Notes: a model not told the origin generated them from the letters alone. DNA of 37,846 nt from Nitrososphaerota archaeon (GCA_018668425.1 JABJDB010000098.1:1-37846); one strand, 5' to 3'; shown: positions 1 to 8,319, counted from the stretch's first letter. Numbers and translations are program-made.

Positions 1-1
1 T

Positions 2-88
2 AAATTGTATGCTTTAAAAGATAAGCTAGATGAATTTGCAAAAGAAAAAGCAAATCCTAAGAAAAGATGGTGGCAGTCTCGTTTTTAA
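2..88 (+). CDS. C-terminal fragment of a hypothetical protein (KLYALKDKLDEFAKEKANPKKRWWQSRF*), truncated by the window edge
   Basis: Open frame from base 2 to TAA at 86-88; start lies outside the window. Confidence 0.55.
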   Translation, partial: KLYALKDKLDEFAKEKANPKKRWWQSRF

Positions 89-463
89 CAGGGTTTTTTT
101 AATAATTCTAAACTCCAATATTCTAAAAATAACAGAATAATATCCCATTACAAGTATTTTATTCGTAAATCTGTTGTCTACTACAGGTTTTCTAAAAATA
201 ATCATTTCACCCACACTTTTAGGCTCAAAAAAAGAATCAATCGACCGAACAAGTTAATAGATCGCAAATATAACAATCAATGAAGGTTAGAGATTCCCTG
301 AAAGTGTACACAAAACAGGCACATCTTGATCTTCTTAATTATAATTATCAAGCATAAACTATTACTTTTTTTGAGTTTCTTATCCACTACAAGTTTTCTA
401 AAAAATAAAAAATATCACATAATGCAGTTTTGGAAATTTTCTACAATACTTTTAACATGAATT

Positions 464-685
464 ATGAGTAATTTCAACATGAGTTATCCCGATTCTCTAA
501 TCAAAAAGATGAATCAAGTTATAGAGAAATCCAAAGGAGATGAGGGAAGAAATCAGTATTTGTTGGAAAGAATTTAAAAAGGTAGAGAGTTAATCAATTC
601 AGATAAACTATATCTAGAAAAAATATTAGAAATTAAAATTCCCAACATAATAGAAAAAGAATTTCAACATATTCCAAAAAAAGAC
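464..685 (+). pseudogene. In-frame upstream extension of the GT2 ORF interrupted by one TAA (575-577): MSNFNMSYPDSLIKKMNQVIEKSKGDEGRNQYLLERI*KGRELINSDKLYLEKILEIKIPNIIEKEFQHIPKKD-M
   Basis: ATG at 464 is in frame with ATG 686 (222 nt = 74 codons); the only in-frame stop is TAA 575-577; both sides read as protein-like sequence. Confidence 0.45.
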
Positions 686-2302
686 ATGTCAATTTTTCTA
701 AATCCAAATTTGATAAAATGCACCACTTGTGATAAAGAAATTAAATTAGAGGAAAAATCAATTAGACATGAAAGTTATTGGCACCATGCATCTTGTTATA
801 AAATAAACTCAAAACAAGAACAAAGAAAACCAAGTGAAAACAAAGAGAAGAAAATTAAACCAAAAAAAGATCCAATAATGTTTGTACTAGTTGGTCTAAT
901 CTTTGTATTTTTGATAGGTTCTGTATATTTTATTTTAGGACCAATTAGCATGGTGGCAATGGGATTAGGTGGAGGATTAACAGTGTATCATATGATTGGA
1001 GCTACAGGAAAACTATATTCTAGAAATAAACCAGGAGTTCGAGCACCATCAGTGTTCTTGTTATTTTTACTAGGATCTCCATTTGTAATTGGGGCAATGA
1101 TTGCATACGAAGGTTATTCTTTACTAGAATCACCTACAAGAATTATCCTATTATGGGCCATGACTATCTCGTTTTGGTCAACAATGTTATTTGTGCCAAT
1201 GGCAGCATTAAGCAAGTACAGAGAAGACATTCAACCAGACGTAAAATCATACCCCAAAGTTTCAGTAATTATTCCCGCATATAATGAAGAGAAAGTTATT
1301 GCAAATACAATTGAGGCGCTTTTAGAAACAAAATATCCAAAAAAAGAAATTATTTTTGTTGATGATGGTAGTAAAGATAACACGTTAAACATAGCTACAC
1401 GATACAAAGACAAAATCAAAGTGTTAAGTAAAGAAAATGGAGGTAAGGCTACTGCATTAAACTATGGGATTCAATACACCACAGGAGAAATTATAGTAAT
1501 TGTTGATGCCGATACAATAATTGGACGACAGTCATTAAAAGAGATTGTAAAAGGGTTTGAAGTAAATGACCATGTCGCAGCAGTAGCTGGTAACATCAAA
1601 GTGCGAAATGCAAGTAATTGGATTACAAAATGTCAAGCACTAGAATACATTACAGGAATTCAAATTGTAAGACGTGCATTTGATGTATTTGGTTCAATCA
1701 CAATAGTTCCAGGGGCATTAGGTGCTTTTAAAAAATCATATCTTATTGAAGCAGGGGCATATGGAAAAGATACCATTGTGGAAGATTTTGATCAAACCAT
1801 AAAACTACTAAAAGCAGGATTAATCACACAGGGAAGCTCAAAAGCTACAGCGTACACTGAAGCACCAAATACAATACGAGACTTTGTAGCACAAAGAAAG
1901 CGATGGTATCGTGGAAATATGCAAGTACTCAAAAGACATGCAGATGGATTAACAAATCCAAGATATGGTTATTTACAAAAATTATCCTTACCGTACTTAT
2001 TCCTAGGAATGGTAATTACACCAATTATTGGATTTACTGCTACGATAAATGCAATTTTAGGCGTGATTATGGGGGACGGATGGTATGTTTTACAAGTTTT
2101 ACTAATATTTACAACAGTTCATTATTTGATGACAGCATTGGCATTAAGAATTGATGGTGAGGATCAAAAATTGTTATGGCATGCGGGGTATTTGGTATTT
2201 GGATTTAAACAAATTGTAGATATATTATTGCTAAAAGCAATTATAGAACAATTAAGAAACACAAAAGCTACTTGGACCAGTGCAAAAAGGATAGGAGTAT
2301 GA
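686..2302 (+). CDS. Membrane GT2-family glycosyltransferase (processive, poly-N-acetylglucosamine/cellulose synthase-like) with an N-terminal Cys/His putative zinc motif
   Basis: PKVSVIIPAYNEEKVIANTIEALL, VDDGSKDNT, DADTIIG, VEDFD, QRKRWYRGN motifs; several TM segments; N-term CTTCDKEI..HESYWHHASCY. Confidence 0.93.
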   Translation: MSIFLNPNLIKCTTCDKEIKLEEKSIRHESYWHHASCYKINSKQEQRKPSENKEKKIKPKKDPIMFVLVGLIFVFLIGSVYFILGPISMVAMGLGGGLTVYHMIGATGKLYSRNKPGVRAPSVFLLFLLGSPFVIGAMIAYEGYSLLESPTRIILLWAMTISFWSTMLFVPMAALSKYREDIQPDVKSYPKVSVIIPAYNEEKVIANTIEALLETKYPKKEIIFVDDGSKDNTLNIATRYKDKIKVLSKENGGKATALNYGIQYTTGEIIVIVDADTIIGRQSLKEIVKGFEVNDHVAAVAGNIKVRNASNWITKCQALEYITGIQIVRRAFDVFGSITIVPGALGAFKKSYLIEAGAYGKDTIVEDFDQTIKLLKAGLITQGSSKATAYTEAPNTIRDFVAQRKRWYRGNMQVLKRHADGLTNPRYGYLQKLSLPYLFLGMVITPIIGFTATINAILGVIMGDGWYVLQVLLIFTTVHYLMTALALRIDGEDQKLLWHAGYLVFGFKQIVDILLLKAIIEQLRNTKATWTSAKRIGV

Positions 2303-4215
2303 AATTAAATAAAATAATCATACCATTTGTGTTAATAGGATTTGTCCTAATGATTTCATTTGATAATGTATATGCTGATGAAACAATTCAAGTAGAAATA
2401 AAATATACCAATGGAGATAGAGCAGACTTTAATGGAATGAAATTATTAGTGTATCAAGATTTTGAAAAATCAGTATTTCTTGAAAAACAATTAGAAAATA
2501 ATCCAGACACCATAACAGTTCCTGAAAATCATAGATACAAAATTGAAGTCTATGCTAATGGAATGTATGCAGATGTAGAATATGTGCAAGTAAATAATAA
2601 TTCAGAAGAAATAGTAATCAATATCCCTTTATCTGGAGGGCTTAAGTTTGATGTATTTTATGAAGACGGTCAAACACCTATGGAGGGTGCAAGAGTAGTA
2701 ATAAAATCAAATGACAATACAGAATGGCGTCAAGGAATTACAAACAAACTTGGTGAAACAGTGCGATATTGGATTCAATCAACTACAAATCAAAATGATC
2801 ACTATATTGCAGATGTTTTTCTAGGGGAATTATTTTTAAAATCACAATATCCAATAAAGTTACAGCCAGGGATATCCACTGATGAAAAAATTATCATAAA
2901 CATTCCAGAAATAGTGGATGATTTGATTACAATTAATGCATACAAAGATGCTACAACAAAAATTTCTGCATCTGATGAAAAAATAGAAGTTACATTGACT
3001 AATTTACATGGAGGAGAAGTCATATCAAATGAGGTTAATTTTAGAGGACAAGCACAGTTTTCAAACCTAAAATCAGGAACATATGTAGCAAAAGTTACTC
3101 CAAATGAAGATAATTTATGGCCAGAATTGAATTTACAAATTATTGGTAGCCTTAATGAATTCAACATATTCAAAATACAAAATGAGAAAATAGATGAACA
3201 AGATGTAATTCCTAATGAAATTGAATCTTGTAATTGTGTTGCTTTTAGATTTGATGATGTACAAGATTATTGGTTAAATGATGTTCAAATCCAATTCATG
3301 AACGTTTTCGTAGAAAGGGAAATACCATTGACGATCGGGATAATCGGTGATTCGTTTGGAAATGATGTTAAATTATTAGATTTCATTAATGAAAATCATA
3401 AAAATAGTTTTGAAATTGCAAGTCACGGGATAGGAAATACACCATTTACTGAATTTTCAAAAGAAGAACAAGATATCAAATTAAAACAATCAGTACAAAG
3501 TATCGAAGATAAATTAAAAATTACACCAAAAGTCTTTGTGCCACCACAAAATAGATTCAATGAAGATACAAAACAAATTCTTGTAGATAATGGGTTTACA
3601 CATATCAGCGCAAGTATACTACATGGGGATTCTCCGCCATTTCCATTAAAAAATGAAGAATTGTATAGATTTCCAGAGATAGGAACAACAGGAACATTTG
3701 ATCCAGAAAATAATGTATTTGTAGGAGTTTCACATGATGAAACGTTATCAGATACACTTGAAGGATTAGAAAGGTATGGTTTTGCAGTTATAGTATCACA
3801 TCCACAAGAATTCTCAAAAACCATTAATGGTACATATGTTAATGAAGCAAATATTTCTCAAATATCAGAATTAGAAAAACTGGTTGATAAAATACAAGAA
3901 AGTAAAATCAAAATTGTATCAATTAATCAAATAAACATAGATTCACAAAATACCATACCGCCATGGATTAAAAATAATGCAGGATGGTGGGCAGAAGGAA
4001 CAATTAATGATGAAACATTTGTTCAAGGAATTCAGTATTTGGTCCAAGAAAGAATCATCATAGTTTCAGAAGAGTCCCAAATAGGCTCAAATGAGCAGAT
4101 TGTACCATCATGGATTAAAAATAATGCAGGATGGTGGGCAGAAGGAACAATTAATGATGAAACATTTGTTCAAGGAATTGAATTTTTAGTCAAAAATGGA
4201 ATAATCATATACTAA
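2299..4215 (+). CDS. Secreted polysaccharide deacetylase (NodB-like) with N-terminal signal peptide/Ig-like region and two C-terminal PxWIKNNAGWWAEG repeats
   Basis: ATG 2299 overlaps the upstream TGA (ATGA); MKLNKIIIPFVLIGFVLMISFDNVYA signal; CVAFRFDDVQ, EIASHGIG, FVPPQNRFN; two WIKNNAGWWAEGTINDETFVQGI repeats. Confidence 0.85.
   Translation: MKLNKIIIPFVLIGFVLMISFDNVYADETIQVEIKYTNGDRADFNGMKLLVYQDFEKSVFLEKQLENNPDTITVPENHRYKIEVYANGMYADVEYVQVNNNSEEIVINIPLSGGLKFDVFYEDGQTPMEGARVVIKSNDNTEWRQGITNKLGETVRYWIQSTTNQNDHYIADVFLGELFLKSQYPIKLQPGISTDEKIIINIPEIVDDLITINAYKDATTKISASDEKIEVTLTNLHGGEVISNEVNFRGQAQFSNLKSGTYVAKVTPNEDNLWPELNLQIIGSLNEFNIFKIQNEKIDEQDVIPNEIESCNCVAFRFDDVQDYWLNDVQIQFMNVFVEREIPLTIGIIGDSFGNDVKLLDFINENHKNSFEIASHGIGNTPFTEFSKEEQDIKLKQSVQSIEDKLKITPKVFVPPQNRFNEDTKQILVDNGFTHISASILHGDSPPFPLKNEELYRFPEIGTTGTFDPENNVFVGVSHDETLSDTLEGLERYGFAVIVSHPQEFSKTINGTYVNEANISQISELEKLVDKIQESKIKIVSINQINIDSQNTIPPWIKNNAGWWAEGTINDETFVQGIQYLVQERIIIVSEESQIGSNEQIVPSWIKNNAGWWAEGTINDETFVQGIEFLVKNGIIIY
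3962..4032 (+). repeat. Intragenic direct repeat, copy 1 (71 bp)
   Basis: catggattaaaaataatgcagg...gttcaaggaatt reads identical to 4109-4179, offset 147 nt (49 codons). Confidence 0.92.
4109..4179 (+). repeat. Intragenic direct repeat, copy 2 (71 bp)
   Basis: Reads identical to 3962-4032. Confidence 0.92.
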
Positions 4216-5161
4216 CTACTTTGTAGTTTGTGCTTGTTTTCCACCTAGCATCATCTAAATCAAATCTATTTTCACATTTCAAACAAAGATATTCAATTGA
4301 AATTTCAGGGAAAAAGTCCTTACAGTCATTACAAATGTAGTGATTTTTCATAATTCTATAATCAACACCTAATGCCTTTATCTCTTTTTTACAATTAGGG
4401 CATTGATCATTTTCATAAGTATTTTCTTCAGTGATATTTCCACAATCATAATGTTCAATTAATTTACCTAGTTTGAAGTTTGAGCTTTTACAATTAGGGC
4501 AGAAAAATATCTGGGATGTTTTAACTGAATTACATTGATTACAGCCAATTTCCTTTTTTTCATCTAGTTTAATGATTTTTCCATCTTGTTCTAATTCTTT
4601 CAAATATGTGCCAACAAAATCATCTTCAAATCCAAGAATATCCATAATTTTATTTAGACTAATTTGATTGGTAGATTTTAAAATAAAATTAACATGATCA
4701 ATTGTTTTTTCTTCAGATATTTTTACAGCTTCTTGTAACATTTGTTCTTGTTCTGATTCTTTTACAAAGAAAGATTGTTCTTTTTCAATTGTTTCAACAA
4801 TATCTTTTAGACTTTCAAATCTTATTGGTTTTTCTAAATATTGATAAACACCTAACTGTATCAATTCTTTAATTCCTGCATCATCTTTTTCAGTAGCAGT
4901 TTCTAAAATTACCTTAACATCAGGTCTTATCTCAAGCATTTGTGTTAAAATAGAACGAGCATCCATGTCAGGTAACATAAAATCAAGAAATACTATGGGA
5001 AGTATACTTTGAGACATCAAGTCATTGAAGGTACTAATTGCTGCACCTCCAGTAACACAAGTATGAATTTCAGAATAGCCTAATTTTTCTAAATAACTCT
5101 TAAAAAGCAGTCCAACAGCAGGGCTATCCTCAACGATTAGAATAGTACTTTTAGAATTCAT
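4205..5161 (-). CDS. Response regulator: REC domain plus middle helical region plus C-terminal multi-zinc-ribbon output region (TackOD1-like)
   Basis: N-term ILIVEDSPAVGLLFKSYLEKLGY..VFLDFMLPDMD..ILETATEK..YLEKPIRFE; C-term CNQC, CPNC, CPNCKKE, CNDC, CLKC pairs. Confidence 0.9.
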   Translation of the reverse strand: MNSKSTILIVEDSPAVGLLFKSYLEKLGYSEIHTCVTGGAAISTFNDLMSQSILPIVFLDFMLPDMDARSILTQMLEIRPDVKVILETATEKDDAGIKELIQLGVYQYLEKPIRFESLKDIVETIEKEQSFFVKESEQEQMLQEAVKISEEKTIDHVNFILKSTNQISLNKIMDILGFEDDFVGTYLKELEQDGKIIKLDEKKEIGCNQCNSVKTSQIFFCPNCKSSNFKLGKLIEHYDCGNITEENTYENDQCPNCKKEIKALGVDYRIMKNHYICNDCKDFFPEISIEYLCLKCENRFDLDDARWKTSTNYKVVSI

Positions 5162-5354
5162 AATAACCTGTACAGATTAACGAAAAGAGATCGTCTATAA
5201 AAGATTCTCATACAATCAAGTCAGAATTTAGAGAATTGACAAAAAATACAAGCCCAACACGTCAACTTTATTGATCGTCTAAAAATCATGGAGGTAATTG
5301 CAATATCAGAAAAAGTTCAATCTAGTTTAATATCTAGTAGTGATAATTACCAGT

Positions 5355-5672
5355 ATGGAATTACTAGAAGATAAAATGAGAGTTTGGTTGGAAAATGCCA
5401 AATTTGTAAAGCCAGTTCCAGGAGTTTATGTTCTGTATAACAGAAAGAAAGATCCAATTTACATTGGTTATTCAAAAAATCTTGAAACAACCTTTTCAAA
5501 ATATGTGGATTCCGAATTTGAAGAAAATGAATGTAAACAAAAAACACAGTACTATCAAAGAGAGTTTATGGAAGATCCAGAAAGTCGTCAAGAGCAATTA
5601 ATTGAAGAATTCAAGAGGAATACAGGTAATCCGCCTACATGTAATTCTGAGATCAAAGTACAGACTACATAG
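5355..5672 (+). CDS. Short GIY-YIG-like domain protein
   Basis: PGVYVLYNRKKDPIYIGYSKNLETTFSKY matches the GVY..iYIGys GIY-YIG N-terminal pattern; alternative GTG start at 5340. Confidence 0.6.
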   Translation: MELLEDKMRVWLENAKFVKPVPGVYVLYNRKKDPIYIGYSKNLETTFSKYVDSEFEENECKQKTQYYQREFMEDPESRQEQLIEEFKRNTGNPPTCNSEIKVQTT

Positions 5673-5736
5673 AGTAGTTCAGTGCATTGCAGTGAAGTGC
5701 TGTCAATATTAATACGAAAAAAGTGAAAATTCAATC

Positions 5737-5991
5737 ATGTCAAACGCAATGATTTACGTAGGAATTGCAGTAGGCGTCATTGCAATGGCAGGAGCTATTG
5801 CTTATGGTACTGCAAATCAACAAAACTATGTCCAAGAAGGCGCAGTTTTGTCCCAAGCAGCAGAACAAGGATTGCTCCCAAAAACAGGCGGTCTAGGTGC
5901 TGATTTGAATAAGGAACAATGGCACGCTGATCCTTATGCAGATGAAGCAGCAAAAGTTAGAGCTGAATGGGAAAAAAATAACGGTCAATAA
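5737..5991 (+). CDS. Small single-TM protein with hydrophilic C-terminal tail, unknown function
   Basis: MSNAMIYVGIAVGVIAMAGAIAYGTANQQNY... hydrophobic N-terminus, acidic soluble tail. Confidence 0.8.
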   Translation: MSNAMIYVGIAVGVIAMAGAIAYGTANQQNYVQEGAVLSQAAEQGLLPKTGGLGADLNKEQWHADPYADEAAKVRAEWEKNNGQ

Positions 5992-6131
5992 TCTGTCATA
6001 GATTATTTTTCCATTTTATTTTATTCTATTTTTTTAAAACAAAGTTTAGAACATTTCAATTTGATTAAAAATTGAGGATTTTTGTCAATTATTGGGGAAA
6101 ATGATTAATTCAAGTTTTGTGTAATTAGATA

Positions 6132-6263
6132 ATGCATCAATGCTATTACTGTGAACAAATTTTTGACTCAAAAGAGGCATTATACGACCATGTCGAAGTC
6201 CATTCAGATATAGAAAGAAACAAAGAAATCATGAATAGAAAAAAACAAGCACAAAAAAAGTAA
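6132..6263 (+). CDS. 43-aa single C2H2 zinc-finger microprotein
   Basis: MHQCYYCEQIFDSKEALYDHVEVHSDIERNKEIMNRKKQAQKK*; canonical C-x2-C-x12-H-x3-H; absent from the ORF track. Confidence 0.72.
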   Translation: MHQCYYCEQIFDSKEALYDHVEVHSDIERNKEIMNRKKQAQKK

Positions 6264-6351
6264 TCAATTCAGACTAAATTAAAAAAAATAGAGTAAAGGT
6301 CAGACTTTATCGAATTCAGGACCAGATATAATAATTCAGAAAGAAAGTTTC

Positions 6352-6615
6352 ATGGATTGGGTTGAAACAATGTTAAAAAAATCATGTGAGAAAACACTAA
6401 CAAAAGGAGAAGTACTTCACAGTCTTTTTCACATGATAGAAATTAATGAAAAAACGATGGACCAAATTCAAAATGATAAAAATGATTTTGGACCAGAACT
6501 TGAAGAATTAAAACAAACAGAAATCAGAGATTTAGATTTTCATTTGAAATACTATAGAGGATTGGTAAACTACATCAATTCAATTACAGAAAATAGTATG
6601 ATTAAAAATAGATAA
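6352..6615 (+). CDS. Hypothetical helical protein (87 aa)
   Basis: Complete ORF with protein-like composition. Confidence 0.65.
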   Translation: MDWVETMLKKSCEKTLTKGEVLHSLFHMIEINEKTMDQIQNDKNDFGPELEELKQTEIRDLDFHLKYYRGLVNYINSITENSMIKNR

Positions 6616-6628
6616 AATAATTTTTGAA

Positions 6629-7162
6629 TTAACGTAATTCATTGAAAATTAAATCAAATTCTTTTTGTTTTTCTTGATTTTGACCAAAATCAGTTTGTAT
6701 ATCATATTCTTCACTACGTTTTTGTAGTAAATCAGACAATTTTTCAATTTCAGATACGATCATTTTTCCAGAATCTTCTTTTGCAAATTGTTTTCGTTGT
6801 TCTTCATTTTTACCTCTTGTTGGAAATATTTGATTATAGAATTTTTTATGGAATTGTTCTAAATTTTCATTTTTTACTAATTCAGCTAGATCAAAATGAC
6901 CTTGTTCATGTTTTAATAATTCATCAGTATCACAAGATACCCTTACTGAAGATAATAGAGGATGGAATTCAACAAATAACAAAATATCTTCAATTAAAAA
7001 TACGATTTTCCCATCTTTGCTATCAGAGTTTAGTGTCCAAGTAAACCTATACTGAATAGTACTACGGGAATCCTCAAAAATTGAAGCGTTGTGTTCTGCT
7101 TTAAAGTCAGACCAATTTAAAAAAGATTTTTCAGACCATGCAATTACCTCATTTTCAACCAT
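6629..7162 (-). CDS. DUF922-like putative zinc-dependent protease
   Basis: LLKHEQGHFDLAEL contains HExxH in the DUF922-type context; LNWSDFKAEHNASIFEDSRSTIQYRFTW N-terminus. Confidence 0.75.
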   Translation of the reverse strand: MVENEVIAWSEKSFLNWSDFKAEHNASIFEDSRSTIQYRFTWTLNSDSKDGKIVFLIEDILLFVEFHPLLSSVRVSCDTDELLKHEQGHFDLAELVKNENLEQFHKKFYNQIFPTRGKNEEQRKQFAKEDSGKMIVSEIEKLSDLLQKRSEEYDIQTDFGQNQEKQKEFDLIFNELR

Positions 7163-7193
7163 GATAATTTATTTTCTCTATGGTTGATCTTAA

Positions 7194-7397
7194 TTAATTT
7201 CTCTTTCCATCACGACCACTAAATTTCCCAAAGGATTGTGAAACATCAAATCCAAGCCAAAAACAATTTTTACTCTCCAAAGAATCATGAAGTTTTTGAT
7301 GATTAACTAATTCAACGTCACCCCAATCACCATCACATAGAAATGGGCATTTTTCCAACATGGAATTTTTTTTACTTCCCTTACACTGAATTAACAA
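7194..7397 (-). CDS. Hypothetical 67-aa protein with non-canonical C-x3-C-x11-H-x3-H motif
   Basis: CPFLCDGDWGDVELVNHQKLH; start codon uncertain. Confidence 0.5.
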   Translation of the reverse strand: MLIQCKGSKKNSMLEKCPFLCDGDWGDVELVNHQKLHDSLESKNCFWLGFDVSQSFGKFSGRDGKRN

Positions 7398-7446
7398 TAT
7401 GATTACTAGGTGAACAGAATTGAAAAATTTTATGATTAAAAATAGT

Positions 7447-7507
7447 GTTTGACGGCTAAAAATTCTAGGGTATGGGTCGGGTTAAGGCAAACGTAAGGCC
7501 GTCAAAC
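7447..7507. ncRNA. Candidate structured RNA/hairpin: GTTTGACGGC...GCCGTCAAAC
   Basis: Perfect 10-bp inverted arms (7447-7456 and 7498-7507) with a 41-nt G-rich loop in an AT-rich intergenic gap. Confidence 0.45.
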
Positions 7508-7698
7508 GAATGACTTGACAATACTAGAACAAATTGCATTAAAAGAAATTGTGTGTATTTTTTGAACACATATTTCTATAAAGTTAATTTTTACACAAAA
7601 GCTAGGCTCAGTTCAAAACAAAAGATAGTTTTTTCAACCCATTTTAGTTAAATTTCAAGACATGTTTTATTTTAAGAATTTTCGAAAATACAAATTAA

Positions 7699-7796
7699 GA
7701 AATTTGGAGGCAGGAATGTTTGCGGGTTTGATATTGGTACGTAACTCCCAAAGAGTCGATGCAATATAATATCAGACTTGCCTGTCTTTCAAATTC
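7699..7796 (+). ncRNA. Candidate structured RNA or 5' leader with two stacked long stems
   Basis: GAAATTTGGAGGCAGG (7699-7714) pairs with CCTGTCTTTCAAATTC (7781-7796) with bulges/GU pairs; inside, GTTTGATATT (7726-7735) pairs with AATATCAGAC (7768-7777). Confidence 0.5.
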
Positions 7797-7831
7797 TAAA
7801 CTATTAATTTTGGATTAATTTTAAGAAAACT

Positions 7832-7915
7832 ATGAATACAAAATTTTACGTTACAATGGGAATTTCAGTTGCAGCCTTGGCTGTAGGATTCATACTTTTG
7901 TTTGGTGATTTTTGA
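7832..7915 (+). CDS. 27-aa single-transmembrane microprotein
   Basis: MNTKFYVTMGISVAALAVGFILLFGDF*; continuous hydrophobic helix; about 35 nt downstream of the 7699-7796 structure. Confidence 0.5.
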   Translation: MNTKFYVTMGISVAALAVGFILLFGDF

Positions 7916-8064
7916 TCAAATTTTTTGACAAATAAAATCAATTTTTACACACTTTTTTCATTTTAAAAGAAAAATCACATCAATAGTATTGCCGTAGATT
8001 GATCTGGTTGTTGGTAATCACATAGACGACATTGATTACCAACTTTATCTGTGGCCACAAAATT

Positions 8065-8319
8065 TTAGTTCGGATGTGAATTTAAAATATAATCAGATTG
8101 TTCAGTTTTAGAAAATAATGTGTCATTGTTTTTTAATAACTTCTCAATACTTTGAAAAGCAGGGCATTTTTTGTCAACAGAGAATAATTCTTCACAATTA
8201 GGACATTGAATGACAATATGATTTCCCCAATCACATTCGATATTATCAATAATCTCAAAAATTACATCACCATTACAGATGCATTTTAGTTTATTTTTGA
8301 ATTTTTTAGCAATATCCAT
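8065..8319 (-). CDS. 84-aa Cys-rich hypothetical protein
   Basis: MDIAKKFKNKLKCICNGDVIFEIIDNIECDWGNHIVIQCPNCEELFSVDKKCPAF...; internal ATG (8319) preferred because the longer ORF overlaps divergent gene 8379-8585. Confidence 0.65.
   Translation of the reverse strand: MDIAKKFKNKLKCICNGDVIFEIIDNIECDWGNHIVIQCPNCEELFSVDKKCPAFQSIEKLLKNNDTLFSKTEQSDYILNSHPN

Noticed and set aside
26-214. Minus-strand 62-aa ORF
   Set aside because: Overlaps the tail of the partial plus-strand CDS and has low-complexity Phe/Ile/Lys composition; likely a chance ORF in AT-rich DNA.
2802-3824. Minus-strand ORFs 2802-3173 and 3423-3824
   Set aside because: Fully antisense to the polysaccharide deacetylase, with atypical Ser/Cys/Phe-rich composition; shadow ORFs.
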